64,000 nt of DNA from the NCBI RefSeq assembly GCF_034676725.1, contig NZ_JAUCBR010000004.1, forward strand, positions 3,996,001 to 4,060,000. The letters run 5' to 3'. Shown here one piece after another: positions 36,050 to 45,213 of this stretch. The notes beneath the pieces are model-generated. The model saw only the letters and a list, made by a program, of their open reading frames with translations, made no database searches and was not told where the DNA came from. Made by a program: the position numbers and the translations under genes. Source of the DNA: Denitromonas sp. (GTDB lineage Bacteria; Pseudomonadota; Gammaproteobacteria; Burkholderiales; Rhodocyclaceae). Numbering within the stretch: the stretch's first letter is position 1; each line of letters begins with the position of its first letter.

Positions 36050-39000
36050 TCACGCGGGGGCGGCTTCCGCCATCCGCAATGCTTCTTCCATGTCGACTTC
36101 GACAATACGCGATACGCCCTGCTCCTGCATCGTCACCCCCACCAATTGCTGGGCGATCTCCATGGTGATCTTGTTGTGACTGATGAACAGGAACTGGGTC
36201 TGTGATGCCATGCGCTTGACCATCTCGCAGAAACGGCCAGTGTTCGTATCGTCCAATGGCGCATCCACCTCGTCAAGCATGCAGAACGGCGCCGGATTGA
36301 GCTGGAACAACGAGAACACCAGCGCAATGGCCGTCAGCGCCTTTTCGCCGCCCGACAGCAGGTGGATCGAGGCGTTCTTTTTGCCCGGCGGCTGGGCCAC
36401 GATCTGGATGCCGGCGTCGAGAATCTCCTCACCCGTCAGCACCAGGCGCGCCTGTCCGCCACCGAACAGCTGCGGAAACAGCGTCGAAAACTGGGCGCTG
36501 ACGGTGTCGTAGGTGGCCTGCAGTTGTTCGCGCGTTTCGCGGTCGATGCGGCGAATCGCGTCCTCCAGCGTGGCAATGGCCTGGGTCAGGTCGGCGTGTT
36601 GGGCATCGAGATAGCCCTTGCGCTCACTGGCGCTCTTGAGCTCGTCGAGCGCGGCGAGGTTGACCGCCCCGAGCGCATCGATCTGGCGGGCCAGACTGGC
36701 CACATCGCGCTGCAGCGCGTTTTCGCGCACATCGGCCAGCAAGGGCGTCAGCACCGCTTCATCGGCCTCGACTTCATCCAGGCGGCTCTGGTGCTGCGCC
36801 TGCGCCAGCTCGGCGGCTTGCCGCGCCAGGCGCAGTTCGGCCACCTGCTCGCGCAGCGGCGCCGCGGACTGTTCCACCCGCAGGCGGTCTTCTTCAAGTG
36901 ATTTGAGTTGCGCCGCGGCATCGGCCAACTGGTCGCGCCGCGCGCCGAGCGCTGCCTCGTGCGCTGCACGCTGTTCGAGCGCCGCCTGCAAGGCCGCTTC
37001 GCCGGCCTGCGGATCGGTGGCATCGTGCTCGGCCGCGCGGGCGCTGCGTTCTTGCGCAATGCGGGCGAGTTGTTCGGCGGCCAGTGCCAGGTTGCGCGCA
37101 ATGTCATCGAGCTTGCCGCGGCACTCGCGTTGCGAGAACCCCGCTTCGCTCACATCGCGCGCCAGGCTTTGCAGCTGATTTTGCGCTTCGCGAAATGCCG
37201 CCTCGCGGTCGGCCCGCACGGTGTTGGCGTGTTCGACCCGCTCGCGCAGCACTTCGATCAAGGCTTCGCAGCGCGACAATTCGCTGCCGGCGGCGTTCAG
37301 GTGCTCTTGCTCGACGGCCAGCGCACGCACGATTTCGGACAGATCGCCGGCGATGCGCGCCTGTTGCTCGTCGGCCCGCTGGCGCGCCTGAGTCTGCTTG
37401 AGCAGCGCGACCTGGGCCTGATGCACCGCGCCCTGGCGATCCTGTTGCAGGCGCCGCAACGCGGTCACCCGCGCCTGGGTTTGCTGTAGCACCTGCTCGG
37501 CCTCGGCCATCGTCGCCTGTGCGGCGTCATAGCTGGCGGTGAGGGTGTCGAGCAGTGCGTCGAGTTCATGGATTTCACGTTCGCGCTCGATCACGCCATG
37601 GGTGCGCGCGTCGGCCACGAAGTGAATGAAGCAGTCGCGGGTCAGGCACTGGCCGTCGGGCGCCACCAGCATCTGCCCGGGCGCCAGCGTGTCGCGGCGG
37701 TCTGCCCACCCGGCAAGGTCGTCCACGGCGTAAACACCAGCGAGCCAGTGCGCCAGGGTGTTGCGCAACGGCGCATCGCAGCGCAGGTGGTCGACCAGGG
37801 GAGTGGCGCCGGGCAGCGGCGCGGGGCTGGCAGCCGGGCCATCAGCCGGGCGCATGACGGCGAGCGTGGTCGGCGGGGGCTCGGCGCGCCAGGCGGCCAG
37901 GTCGGCCAGCGCCGATTCGGGCAGCGCTGCGAGGCGCTCGCGCAACACGGCTTCGACGGCGTTCTCCCAGCCGGGGGCAACCTCCAGCCGCTGCCACAGG
38001 GCGGTGGCGCCTTCGAGGCCGCGACGGCGCAGCCAGTCGCCCAGGGCACCCTGTTGCTGCACCTTGCGCTGGAGCTGGACGAGTGCGTCGTGGCGAGCCT
38101 GCGCCGAGGTGAGGCGGCGCTGGATATCGCGCTCGGCGTCCGCCGCCTGTTTGAATGCCGCCTGCTGCGCCGGCAGCATCTGTTGCAGGTGCTCGTTTTC
38201 GTCGAGCAGATGCTGCAAGGCCGCTTCGGCCGCGGCCAGCTGCATTTCACCCTGTTCAACCTCGGCCGCCGGCGGTGCGGCGATCTGCCCTTCCTCGGCG
38301 GCGAGCCGGGCCTGACGGGCCTGCAGCGCGTCGAGCGCGCGGCGGGCGCTGGCGCTGCGGGTTTCTTCGACCCGGGCTTGCTGCTCGGTCTGCGAGAGTT
38401 CGCGCCGCGCGGCGGCCGCGGTGGCGTCTGCGGCGCGAAAATGCGCCTCGGCCTCGGGCACCCGGTCGGCGGCCGCTTCATGACGGGCCTCGGCCTGCGC
38501 CAGGCGCAGCTCGGCCGCCTCGAGCAGCGCCTGCCAGCGGGCCTGCTCTTCGACGAGCTGGGCTTGGCGGTCGGCCCAGTGGGCGTGCTCGCCGTCGAGC
38601 TGCTCGATGCGTGCCGCCAGCCGGCGACGGTTGTCGGCCAGATGCTGGCGCTCACCTTCGAGCCGGCTGACTTCGGCCGAGGCGTTGAAGAAATCGTTCT
38701 GCGCGACCTGCACGGCCTCGTTGGCGGCGTGATGCGCGCCCCGCGCCGTCTCGATGGCCGCGTTCAGCTCGCCCAGCCGGGTGCTGTCGGCTTCCATCTG
38801 GCGGCTGGCGCCCTCGAGCGCCTGGCGCACACGCTCGCATTCGGCGCGGGCTTCGTTGCGCTTGAGCAGCCACAGCAGTTGCTGCTTCTGGGCATGGTCG
38901 TGATGCAGCCGGCGGTAGCGTTCGGCCACCTCGGCCTGGGCTTCGAGCCGGCCGATGCGCTCGCCCAGTTCGAGGCAGATGTCATCCAGGCGCAACAGGT

Positions 39001-39568
39001 TCTCGCCCGCATCGGACAGCCGCCCTTCGGTTTCGCGCCGGCGCTCGCGGTACTTGGTGACGCCCGCGGCCTCTTCGAGAAAGCCGCGCACCTCTTCGGG
39101 GCGCGCCTCGATGATGCGCGAGATCATGCCCTGCTCGATGATGGCGTAGGCTCGCGGCCCCAGCCCGGTGCCGAGGAAGAGGTCGACCACGTCCTTGCGG
39201 CGCACCAGCACGTTGTTGATGTAGTAGGACGAATCGCCGCTGCGATCGAGCACCCGCTTGACCGAGATCTCGGCGTATTGCGACCACTGCCCGGCGGCCT
39301 TGCCTTCGGCATTGTCGAAGACCAGCTCGACGCTGGCCCGCGAGACCGGTTTGCGGGTGGTCGAGCCGTTGAAGATCACGTCCTGCATCGAGGCGCCGCG
39401 CAGCGCGGACGCGCGCGTCTCGCCGAGCACCCAGCGCACGGCGTCGATGATGTTGGACTTGCCGCAACCATTGGGGCCGACCACGCCGACGAGCTGTCCG
39501 GGGGACAACACGGTGGTCGGATCGACAAAGGTCTTGAAGCCGGCAAGTTTGAGGCGGGACAGTCTCAC
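36050..39568 (-). CDS. smc: Chromosome segregation protein SMC
   Basis: 1172 aa from a GTG at 39566-39568 (VRLSRLKLAGFKTFVDPT), which matches the family start; a longer open frame upstream has no support. Walker A VGPNGCGKSN near residues 30-40, two long coiled coils rich in Ala, Glu, Gln and Arg, a hinge around 510-650, ABC signature HLLSGGEKALTAIA and Walker B FCMLDEVDAPLDD at the C-terminus. Forms the condensin complex that compacts and segregates the chromosome. Ends 18 bp before zipA. Confidence 0.97.
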   Translation of the reverse strand: MRLSRLKLAGFKTFVDPTTVLSPGQLVGVVGPNGCGKSNIIDAVRWVLGETRASALRGASMQDVIFNGSTTRKPVSRASVELVFDNAEGKAAGQWSQYAEISVKRVLDRSGDSSYYINNVLVRRKDVVDLFLGTGLGPRAYAIIEQGMISRIIEARPEEVRGFLEEAAGVTKYRERRRETEGRLSDAGENLLRLDDICLELGERIGRLEAQAEVAERYRRLHHDHAQKQQLLWLLKRNEARAECERVRQALEGASRQMEADSTRLGELNAAIETARGAHHAANEAVQVAQNDFFNASAEVSRLEGERQHLADNRRRLAARIEQLDGEHAHWADRQAQLVEEQARWQALLEAAELRLAQAEARHEAAADRVPEAEAHFRAADATAAAARRELSQTEQQARVEETRSASARRALDALQARQARLAAEEGQIAAPPAAEVEQGEMQLAAAEAALQHLLDENEHLQQMLPAQQAAFKQAADAERDIQRRLTSAQARHDALVQLQRKVQQQGALGDWLRRRGLEGATALWQRLEVAPGWENAVEAVLRERLAALPESALADLAAWRAEPPPTTLAVMRPADGPAASPAPLPGATPLVDHLRCDAPLRNTLAHWLAGVYAVDDLAGWADRRDTLAPGQMLVAPDGQCLTRDCFIHFVADARTHGVIEREREIHELDALLDTLTASYDAAQATMAEAEQVLQQTQARVTALRRLQQDRQGAVHQAQVALLKQTQARQRADEQQARIAGDLSEIVRALAVEQEHLNAAGSELSRCEALIEVLRERVEHANTVRADREAAFREAQNQLQSLARDVSEAGFSQRECRGKLDDIARNLALAAEQLARIAQERSARAAEHDATDPQAGEAALQAALEQRAAHEAALGARRDQLADAAAQLKSLEEDRLRVEQSAAPLREQVAELRLARQAAELAQAQHQSRLDEVEADEAVLTPLLADVRENALQRDVASLARQIDALGAVNLAALDELKSASERKGYLDAQHADLTQAIATLEDAIRRIDRETREQLQATYDTVSAQFSTLFPQLFGGGQARLVLTGEEILDAGIQIVAQPPGKKNASIHLLSGGEKALTAIALVFSLFQLNPAPFCMLDEVDAPLDDTNTGRFCEMVKRMASQTQFLFISHNKITMEIAQQLVGVTMQEQGVSRIVEVDMEEALRMAEAAPA

Positions 39569-39727
39569 GGCGGTTCGATCTGGCGGACAATGCGCGGCCG
39601 GTTGAGCGCGAGTGCGCGGCGCTGTGGGTAAGCGGGCTATGATAGCATCTTCGCCGACTTTAACCGCCCGACTCGCGTGCCATTTTGATGACATCTGGCA
39701 CCGCAGCGCGCCCATTTCGAGCCTGCC

Positions 39728-40924
39728 GTGAATCCCGACCTCGACCGACTCCAGCCCTACCCGTTTGAAAAACTGCGCGCCCTCTTCGAGGGGCTGCCGA
39801 GCGATTCACCGCACAGTGCCATCCGCCTGTCGATCGGCGAGCCGCGTCACGACACGCCCCGCCTGATCACCGACGCCCTGGCCGCCAATCTCAATGGCCT
39901 GGCCACTTACCCGCTGACCACCGGCACCGTCGCCCTGCGCCAGACCATCGCCGCCTGGCTGATGCGCCGCTACGCGCTCGGCGCCGTATCAGCCGAGACT
40001 CAGGTGCTGCCGGTGACCGGCTCACGCGAGGCGCTGTTCGCCTTCGCCCAGTGCGTGGTCGACCGCACGCGGCCGAACGCGCGGGTAATGTGCCCGAACC
40101 CGTTCTACCAGATCTACGAAGGCGCCGCCCTGCTCGCCGGCGCGCAGCCGCTGTTCATCAACACCGTGGCGTCCTCCGATTTCAGCTTCGACATCAGCGG
40201 CATCGATGCCGACACGTGGCGCACGGTGCAGCTGGTGTATGTGTGCTCGCCGGGCAACCCCACCGGCCACGTCATGTCGCTGGACGAGTGGCGCACGCTG
40301 TTTGCGCTGTCCGACGAACACGGCTTCGTCATTGCCGCCGACGAGTGCTACTCGGAAATCTATTTCGACGAAGCCGCGCCGCCGCTCGGCGCCATGGAAG
40401 CGGCCTGGCGGCTCGGGCGAACCGACTTCCGCAACCTGGTGGTGTTCTCCAGCCTGTCCAAGCGCTCCAACGTGCCGGGCCTGCGCTCCGGCTTCGTGGC
40501 CGGCGATGCCGCGGTGCTCAAGCAGTTTCTGCGTTACCGCACCTACCACGGCTGCGCCATGAGCCCGTCGGTGCAGGAGGCGTCCATCGCCGCCTGGAAC
40601 GACGAGGCCCATGTGGTCGAAAATCGCCGCCTGTACCGCGAGAAGTTCGACCAGATCACCCCCATGCTCGCGCCCTGGCTGGGCGTGGAGAAACCCGACG
40701 CCGGCTTCTACCTGTGGGCGCGCACGCCGGGTTCGGACACCGACTTCGCCCGCCGCCTGCAGGCTGAATATAATGTGACGGTTCTGCCGGGCAGCTATCT
40801 GGCCCGCGACGCCGGCGGCATCAACCCGGGGGCCGGCTACGTGCGCATCGCGCTGGTGGCCTCGCCCGACGAGTGCCTCGAAGCAGCGGAGCGCATCGTC
40901 GCCTTCTGCCGCGCCGGCGCTTGA
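39728..40924 (+). CDS. dapC: Succinyldiaminopimelate transaminase
   Basis: 398-aa fold-type I aminotransferase, GTG start. N-terminal LDRLQPYPFEKLRALFEGL is typical of DapC. VCSPGNPTGHVM and the PLP-binding region FSSLSKRSNVPGLRSGFVAG (Lys in SLSKRS) are present. Converts N-succinyl-2-amino-6-ketopimelate to N-succinyl-diaminopimelate. First gene of the dapC-dapD-pilU-dapE-prmB set; divergent from smc. Confidence 0.95.
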   Translation: MNPDLDRLQPYPFEKLRALFEGLPSDSPHSAIRLSIGEPRHDTPRLITDALAANLNGLATYPLTTGTVALRQTIAAWLMRRYALGAVSAETQVLPVTGSREALFAFAQCVVDRTRPNARVMCPNPFYQIYEGAALLAGAQPLFINTVASSDFSFDISGIDADTWRTVQLVYVCSPGNPTGHVMSLDEWRTLFALSDEHGFVIAADECYSEIYFDEAAPPLGAMEAAWRLGRTDFRNLVVFSSLSKRSNVPGLRSGFVAGDAAVLKQFLRYRTYHGCAMSPSVQEASIAAWNDEAHVVENRRLYREKFDQITPMLAPWLGVEKPDAGFYLWARTPGSDTDFARRLQAEYNVTVLPGSYLARDAGGINPGAGYVRIALVASPDECLEAAERIVAFCRAGA

Positions 40925-40965
40925 ACCGATTCAATTCAAATCATCGACAAAGGGACACATTCCCC

Positions 40966-41787
<822 letters not shown>

Positions 41788-41794
41788 TAACGCC

Positions 41795-41820
41795 ACGGGG
41801 CGGGCCCGCGTCCGCCCCGT
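41795..41820. repeat. Inverted repeat between dapD and pilU
   Basis: ACGGGGCGG, eight-base loop, CCGCCCCGT. A nine-bp GC stem without T-tract; perhaps a weak terminator or mRNA-stabilising hairpin. Confidence 0.5.
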
Positions 41821-41853
41821 TCGACTGTCCTACCCGCCAGGAAGTGCACCGCG

Positions 41854-43035
41854 ATGATCCTCGACAAGCTGTTCACCCTGATGGCCGAGAAGAATGCTTC
41901 GGACATCTTCATCACCGCCGGCGTCCCCATCCATATCAAGATCGAAGGCGAAACGCTGCCGATCAACCAGCAGACGATGGAACCGACGATGATCCGCCGG
42001 ATGGCCGACGAGATCATGGCGCCCGAGCAGCAGGCGCGCTTCGACAAGGACAAGGAGATGAACCTCTCCTTCGGCCGGCGCGACGTGGGCAACTTCCGGG
42101 TCAACCTCTTCTGGCAGCGCAACAGCGTGGCCATCGTGGTGCGCTTCATCCGCGGCGACATCCCGACCCTGGCCTCGCTCAAGCTGCCCGAGGTGCTCGG
42201 CGACGTGATCATGGAAAAGCGCGGCCTGGTGCTGGTGGTGGGCGCCACCGGCTCGGGCAAGTCGACCACCATGGCCTCGATGATCGACCACCGCAACCGC
42301 AACCGCACCGGTCACATCCTCACCATCGAAGACCCGATCGAGTACCTGTTCAAGCACCGCAAGTCGATCATCAACCAGCGCGAGATCGGCATCGACACGC
42401 ACGACTGGAACGAGGCCCTGCGCAACGCCATGCGCCAGGCGCCCGACTGCATCCTGATCGGCGAAATCCGCGACAAGGAAACCATGCAGGCCGCGCTTGC
42501 CTACGCGCAGACCGGCCACCTGTGCCTGGCCACGCTGCACGCCAACAACGCCTATCACGCGCTGAACCGCATCGTAAACTTCTTCCCGCTCGAGAACCGG
42601 CCGCTGCTCTATCTCGACCTGGCCGTGGCGCTCAAGTGCATCATCTCGCAACGCCTGGTGCGTCGCCCCGACGGCCTGCGCCTGCCGTCGGTCGAGCTGT
42701 TGCAGAACACCCGCCATGTGGCCGAGCTGATCGAGCGCGGCGAGATCAGCGGCATCAAGGAGGCGATGGAGCAAACCCTCGCCCCGGGCTCGCAGACCTT
42801 CGAGCAGGACCTGTTCCGCCTCTACCGCGAACAGACCATCACCCTCGACGAAGCCCTGGCCCACGCCGACTCGCCGACCAACCTGTCGTGGCTGATCAAC
42901 AACTCGCAGATCAGCACCGACACCCAGGACAAGACACCGCAGAAGCGGCAGCACAGCGGCATCATCGACTTCGAGAGCACCCAGCCCGACGGCGCCTCGT
43001 TCAGCGAATTCACCCTGAACATCGAAGATCGCTGA
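41854..43035 (+). CDS. pilU: Type IV pilus retraction ATPase PilU
   Basis: 393 aa. GspE/PilT-type hexameric ATPase: Walker A VVGATGSGKSTTM, Asp box ILTIEDPIEYLFKHRKS, Walker B CILIGEIRDKETM and His box TGHLCLATLHANNAYHA. The extended Ser/Gln-rich C-terminus (after about residue 355) distinguishes PilU from PilT. It assists pilus retraction for twitching motility. Placed between dapD and dapE on the same strand. Confidence 0.9.
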   Translation: MILDKLFTLMAEKNASDIFITAGVPIHIKIEGETLPINQQTMEPTMIRRMADEIMAPEQQARFDKDKEMNLSFGRRDVGNFRVNLFWQRNSVAIVVRFIRGDIPTLASLKLPEVLGDVIMEKRGLVLVVGATGSGKSTTMASMIDHRNRNRTGHILTIEDPIEYLFKHRKSIINQREIGIDTHDWNEALRNAMRQAPDCILIGEIRDKETMQAALAYAQTGHLCLATLHANNAYHALNRIVNFFPLENRPLLYLDLAVALKCIISQRLVRRPDGLRLPSVELLQNTRHVAELIERGEISGIKEAMEQTLAPGSQTFEQDLFRLYREQTITLDEALAHADSPTNLSWLINNSQISTDTQDKTPQKRQHSGIIDFESTQPDGASFSEFTLNIEDR

Positions 43036-43061
43036 GCCGCCCCCCACTTTTTTCAGGCCTC

Positions 43062-44213
43062 ATGACACGCACAGACTCCCCCACCCTCGCGCTTACCCGC
43101 GAGCTGATCGCGCGCCGCTCGGTCACCCCCGACGACGCCGGCTGCCTCGACCTCATCGGCGAGCGCCTCGCGCCGCTCGGCTTCACGCTCGAACGCATCG
43201 ACCGCAACGGCGTCTCCAACCTGTGGGCCCACCGCGGCAGCAGCGGCCCGACGCTGTGCTTTGCCGGCCACACCGACGTCGTGCCCACCGGCCCGGTCGA
43301 TCGCTGGGCCTCCGACCCGTTCACCCCGACCGAGCGCGACGGCTACCTCTACGGCCGCGGCGCCGCCGACATGAAAGCCTCGCTGGCCGCCTTCGTCACC
43401 GCCATCGAGCGCTTTGTCGGCGCGCACCCCGACCACCCCGGGCGCATCGCCCTGTTGCTCACCTCTGACGAAGAAGGCGACGCCACCGACGGCACCGTCG
43501 CGGTCGTGCAGGCCTTCGAGGCACGCGGCGAGCGCATCGACTACTGCATCGTCGGCGAACCGACCTCGGTCGAGCGCCTCGGCGACATGGTCAAGAACGG
43601 CCGCCGGGGCAGCCTGTCGGGCAAGCTGGTGGTCAAGGGCATCCAGGGCCACATCGCCTACCCGCACCTGGCGCGCAACCCCATCCACCAGGCCGTGCCG
43701 GCACTGACCGAACTGGCCGCCACGCAATGGGACGCCGGCAACGAGTACTTCCCGCCCACCAGCTGGCAGATCTCCAACATTGCCGGCGGCACCGGGGCCA
43801 GCAACGTCATTCCCGGCAGCATGGAAGTGCGCTTCAATTTCCGCTTCTCCTCGGCTTCGACCGATACCGGGCTCAAGCAGCGCGTGCACGACATCCTCGA
43901 CCGCCACGGCCTCGAATACTCACTCGACTGGAACCTCTCCGGCCAGACCTACCTCACCCCGCGTGGCACGCTGGTCGAGGCGGTCAGCCGCGCCATCCAG
44001 GACGAATGCGGCATCACCACCGAAATCTCCACCACCGGCGGCACCTCGGACGGGCGCTTCATTGCCCGCATCTGCGACCAGGTGGTCGAGTTCGGCCCGG
44101 TCAATGCCACCATCCACAAGATCGACGAGTGCATCGCCCTCGACGCGATCGACCCCCTCTCCGCGGTCTACACCCGCTGCCTTGAAAACCTGCTACTGAC
44201 GCCGACCCGATGA
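43062..44213 (+). CDS. dapE: Succinyl-diaminopimelate desuccinylase
   Basis: 383 aa M20 metallopeptidase. Zinc ligands in CFAGHTDVVPTGP, YGRGAADMKAS and LTSDEEGDATDGT; dimerisation domain in the middle; C-terminal GGTSDGRFIA and FGPVNATIHK. Releases succinate to give LL-diaminopimelate. The stop overlaps the prmB ATG (ATGA). Confidence 0.98.
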   Translation: MTRTDSPTLALTRELIARRSVTPDDAGCLDLIGERLAPLGFTLERIDRNGVSNLWAHRGSSGPTLCFAGHTDVVPTGPVDRWASDPFTPTERDGYLYGRGAADMKASLAAFVTAIERFVGAHPDHPGRIALLLTSDEEGDATDGTVAVVQAFEARGERIDYCIVGEPTSVERLGDMVKNGRRGSLSGKLVVKGIQGHIAYPHLARNPIHQAVPALTELAATQWDAGNEYFPPTSWQISNIAGGTGASNVIPGSMEVRFNFRFSSASTDTGLKQRVHDILDRHGLEYSLDWNLSGQTYLTPRGTLVEAVSRAIQDECGITTEISTTGGTSDGRFIARICDQVVEFGPVNATIHKIDECIALDAIDPLSAVYTRCLENLLLTPTR

Positions 44214-45142
44214 GCCACGACGAACACGACCACGACCACGACGACCACGAGCACAGCGGCCCGCTGGTCGAGCTGGTCACCCTGCGCGACTGGCTGCGCT
44301 ACGCCGTCACCCGCTTCAACCGCGCGCAACTGTTTTTCGGCCACGGCACCGACAATGCCTGGGATGAAGCGGTCTACCTGATGCTGCACACCCTGGCCCT
44401 GCCGCTCGACCGGCTCGAACCCTTCATGGACGCCTGCATTCCGCTCGACGAGCGCGAGACGCTGCTCGACATCATCGAACGGCGCGTCGAGTCGCGCATG
44501 CCGGCCGCCTACCTCACCGGCGAAGCCTGGCTGGCCGGCTACCGTTTCAAGGTCGACCCGCGGGTCATCGTGCCGCGCTCCTACTTCGCCGCGCTGCTCG
44601 CCGAGGGTCTGGCACCGTGGATCGACGATCCCGAATCAGTCACCCGCGTGGCCGACGTGTGCACCGGCTCGGGCTGCCTGGCCATCATGATGGCGCACAC
44701 CTTTCCCAACGCCGAAGTCGACGCGGTCGATCTGTCGGCCGATGCGCTGGCCGTGGCCACCGACAACGTGGCCGACTACGGCCTTGAGGAGCAGGTGCAT
44801 CTGCATCAGGGCGACGCCCTCGCCCCGCTCGCCGGGCAGCGCTACGACCTGATCCTCAGCAATCCGCCCTATGTCACCGCCGAGGCCATGGCCGCCCTTC
44901 CCGCCGAATACCGCCATGAGCCGGAGATGGCGCTGGCTGCCGGCGATGACGGACTCGACGTGGTGCGCTCGCTGATCGCCCATGCCCGCGCCCATCTCAA
45001 TCCCGGCGGCCTGCTGATGGTCGAGGTCGGTCACAACCGCCACCTGGTCGAAGCCGCCTTCCCCGACCTGCCCTTCACCTGGCTGGCCGACGACCAGGCC
45101 GAGGACATGGTCTTCATGCTGCGCGAGGACGAGCTGCCGTGA
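44210..45142 (+). CDS. prmB: Ribosomal protein L3 N5-glutamine methyltransferase
   Basis: 310 aa. HemK-family class I methyltransferase: SAM motif RVADVCTGSGCLAIMMA, then LILSNPPYVTAEA with the NPPY catalytic motif. PrmB methylates Gln of ribosomal protein L3. The first 17 residues (MSHDEHDHDHDDHEHSG) are histidine/aspartate-rich and lie before the usual PrmB start (LVTLRDWLRYAVTRFN). That is odd for a cytosolic methyltransferase. ATGA overlap with dapE. Confidence 0.93.
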   Translation: MSHDEHDHDHDDHEHSGPLVELVTLRDWLRYAVTRFNRAQLFFGHGTDNAWDEAVYLMLHTLALPLDRLEPFMDACIPLDERETLLDIIERRVESRMPAAYLTGEAWLAGYRFKVDPRVIVPRSYFAALLAEGLAPWIDDPESVTRVADVCTGSGCLAIMMAHTFPNAEVDAVDLSADALAVATDNVADYGLEEQVHLHQGDALAPLAGQRYDLILSNPPYVTAEAMAALPAEYRHEPEMALAAGDDGLDVVRSLIAHARAHLNPGGLLMVEVGHNRHLVEAAFPDLPFTWLADDQAEDMVFMLREDELP

Positions 45143-45213
45143 TGCAGGCAGCGCAGTGCGCACCGGGCGCGCGCCGCCCAGACCAGCACAGCCAGCCGAG
45201 GCACTGAGCGTCG

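Noticed and set aside
37568..39631. 687-aa plus-strand open frame opposite smc
   Set aside because: Low-complexity translation antisense to a clear SMC protein; no motifs or ribosome site.
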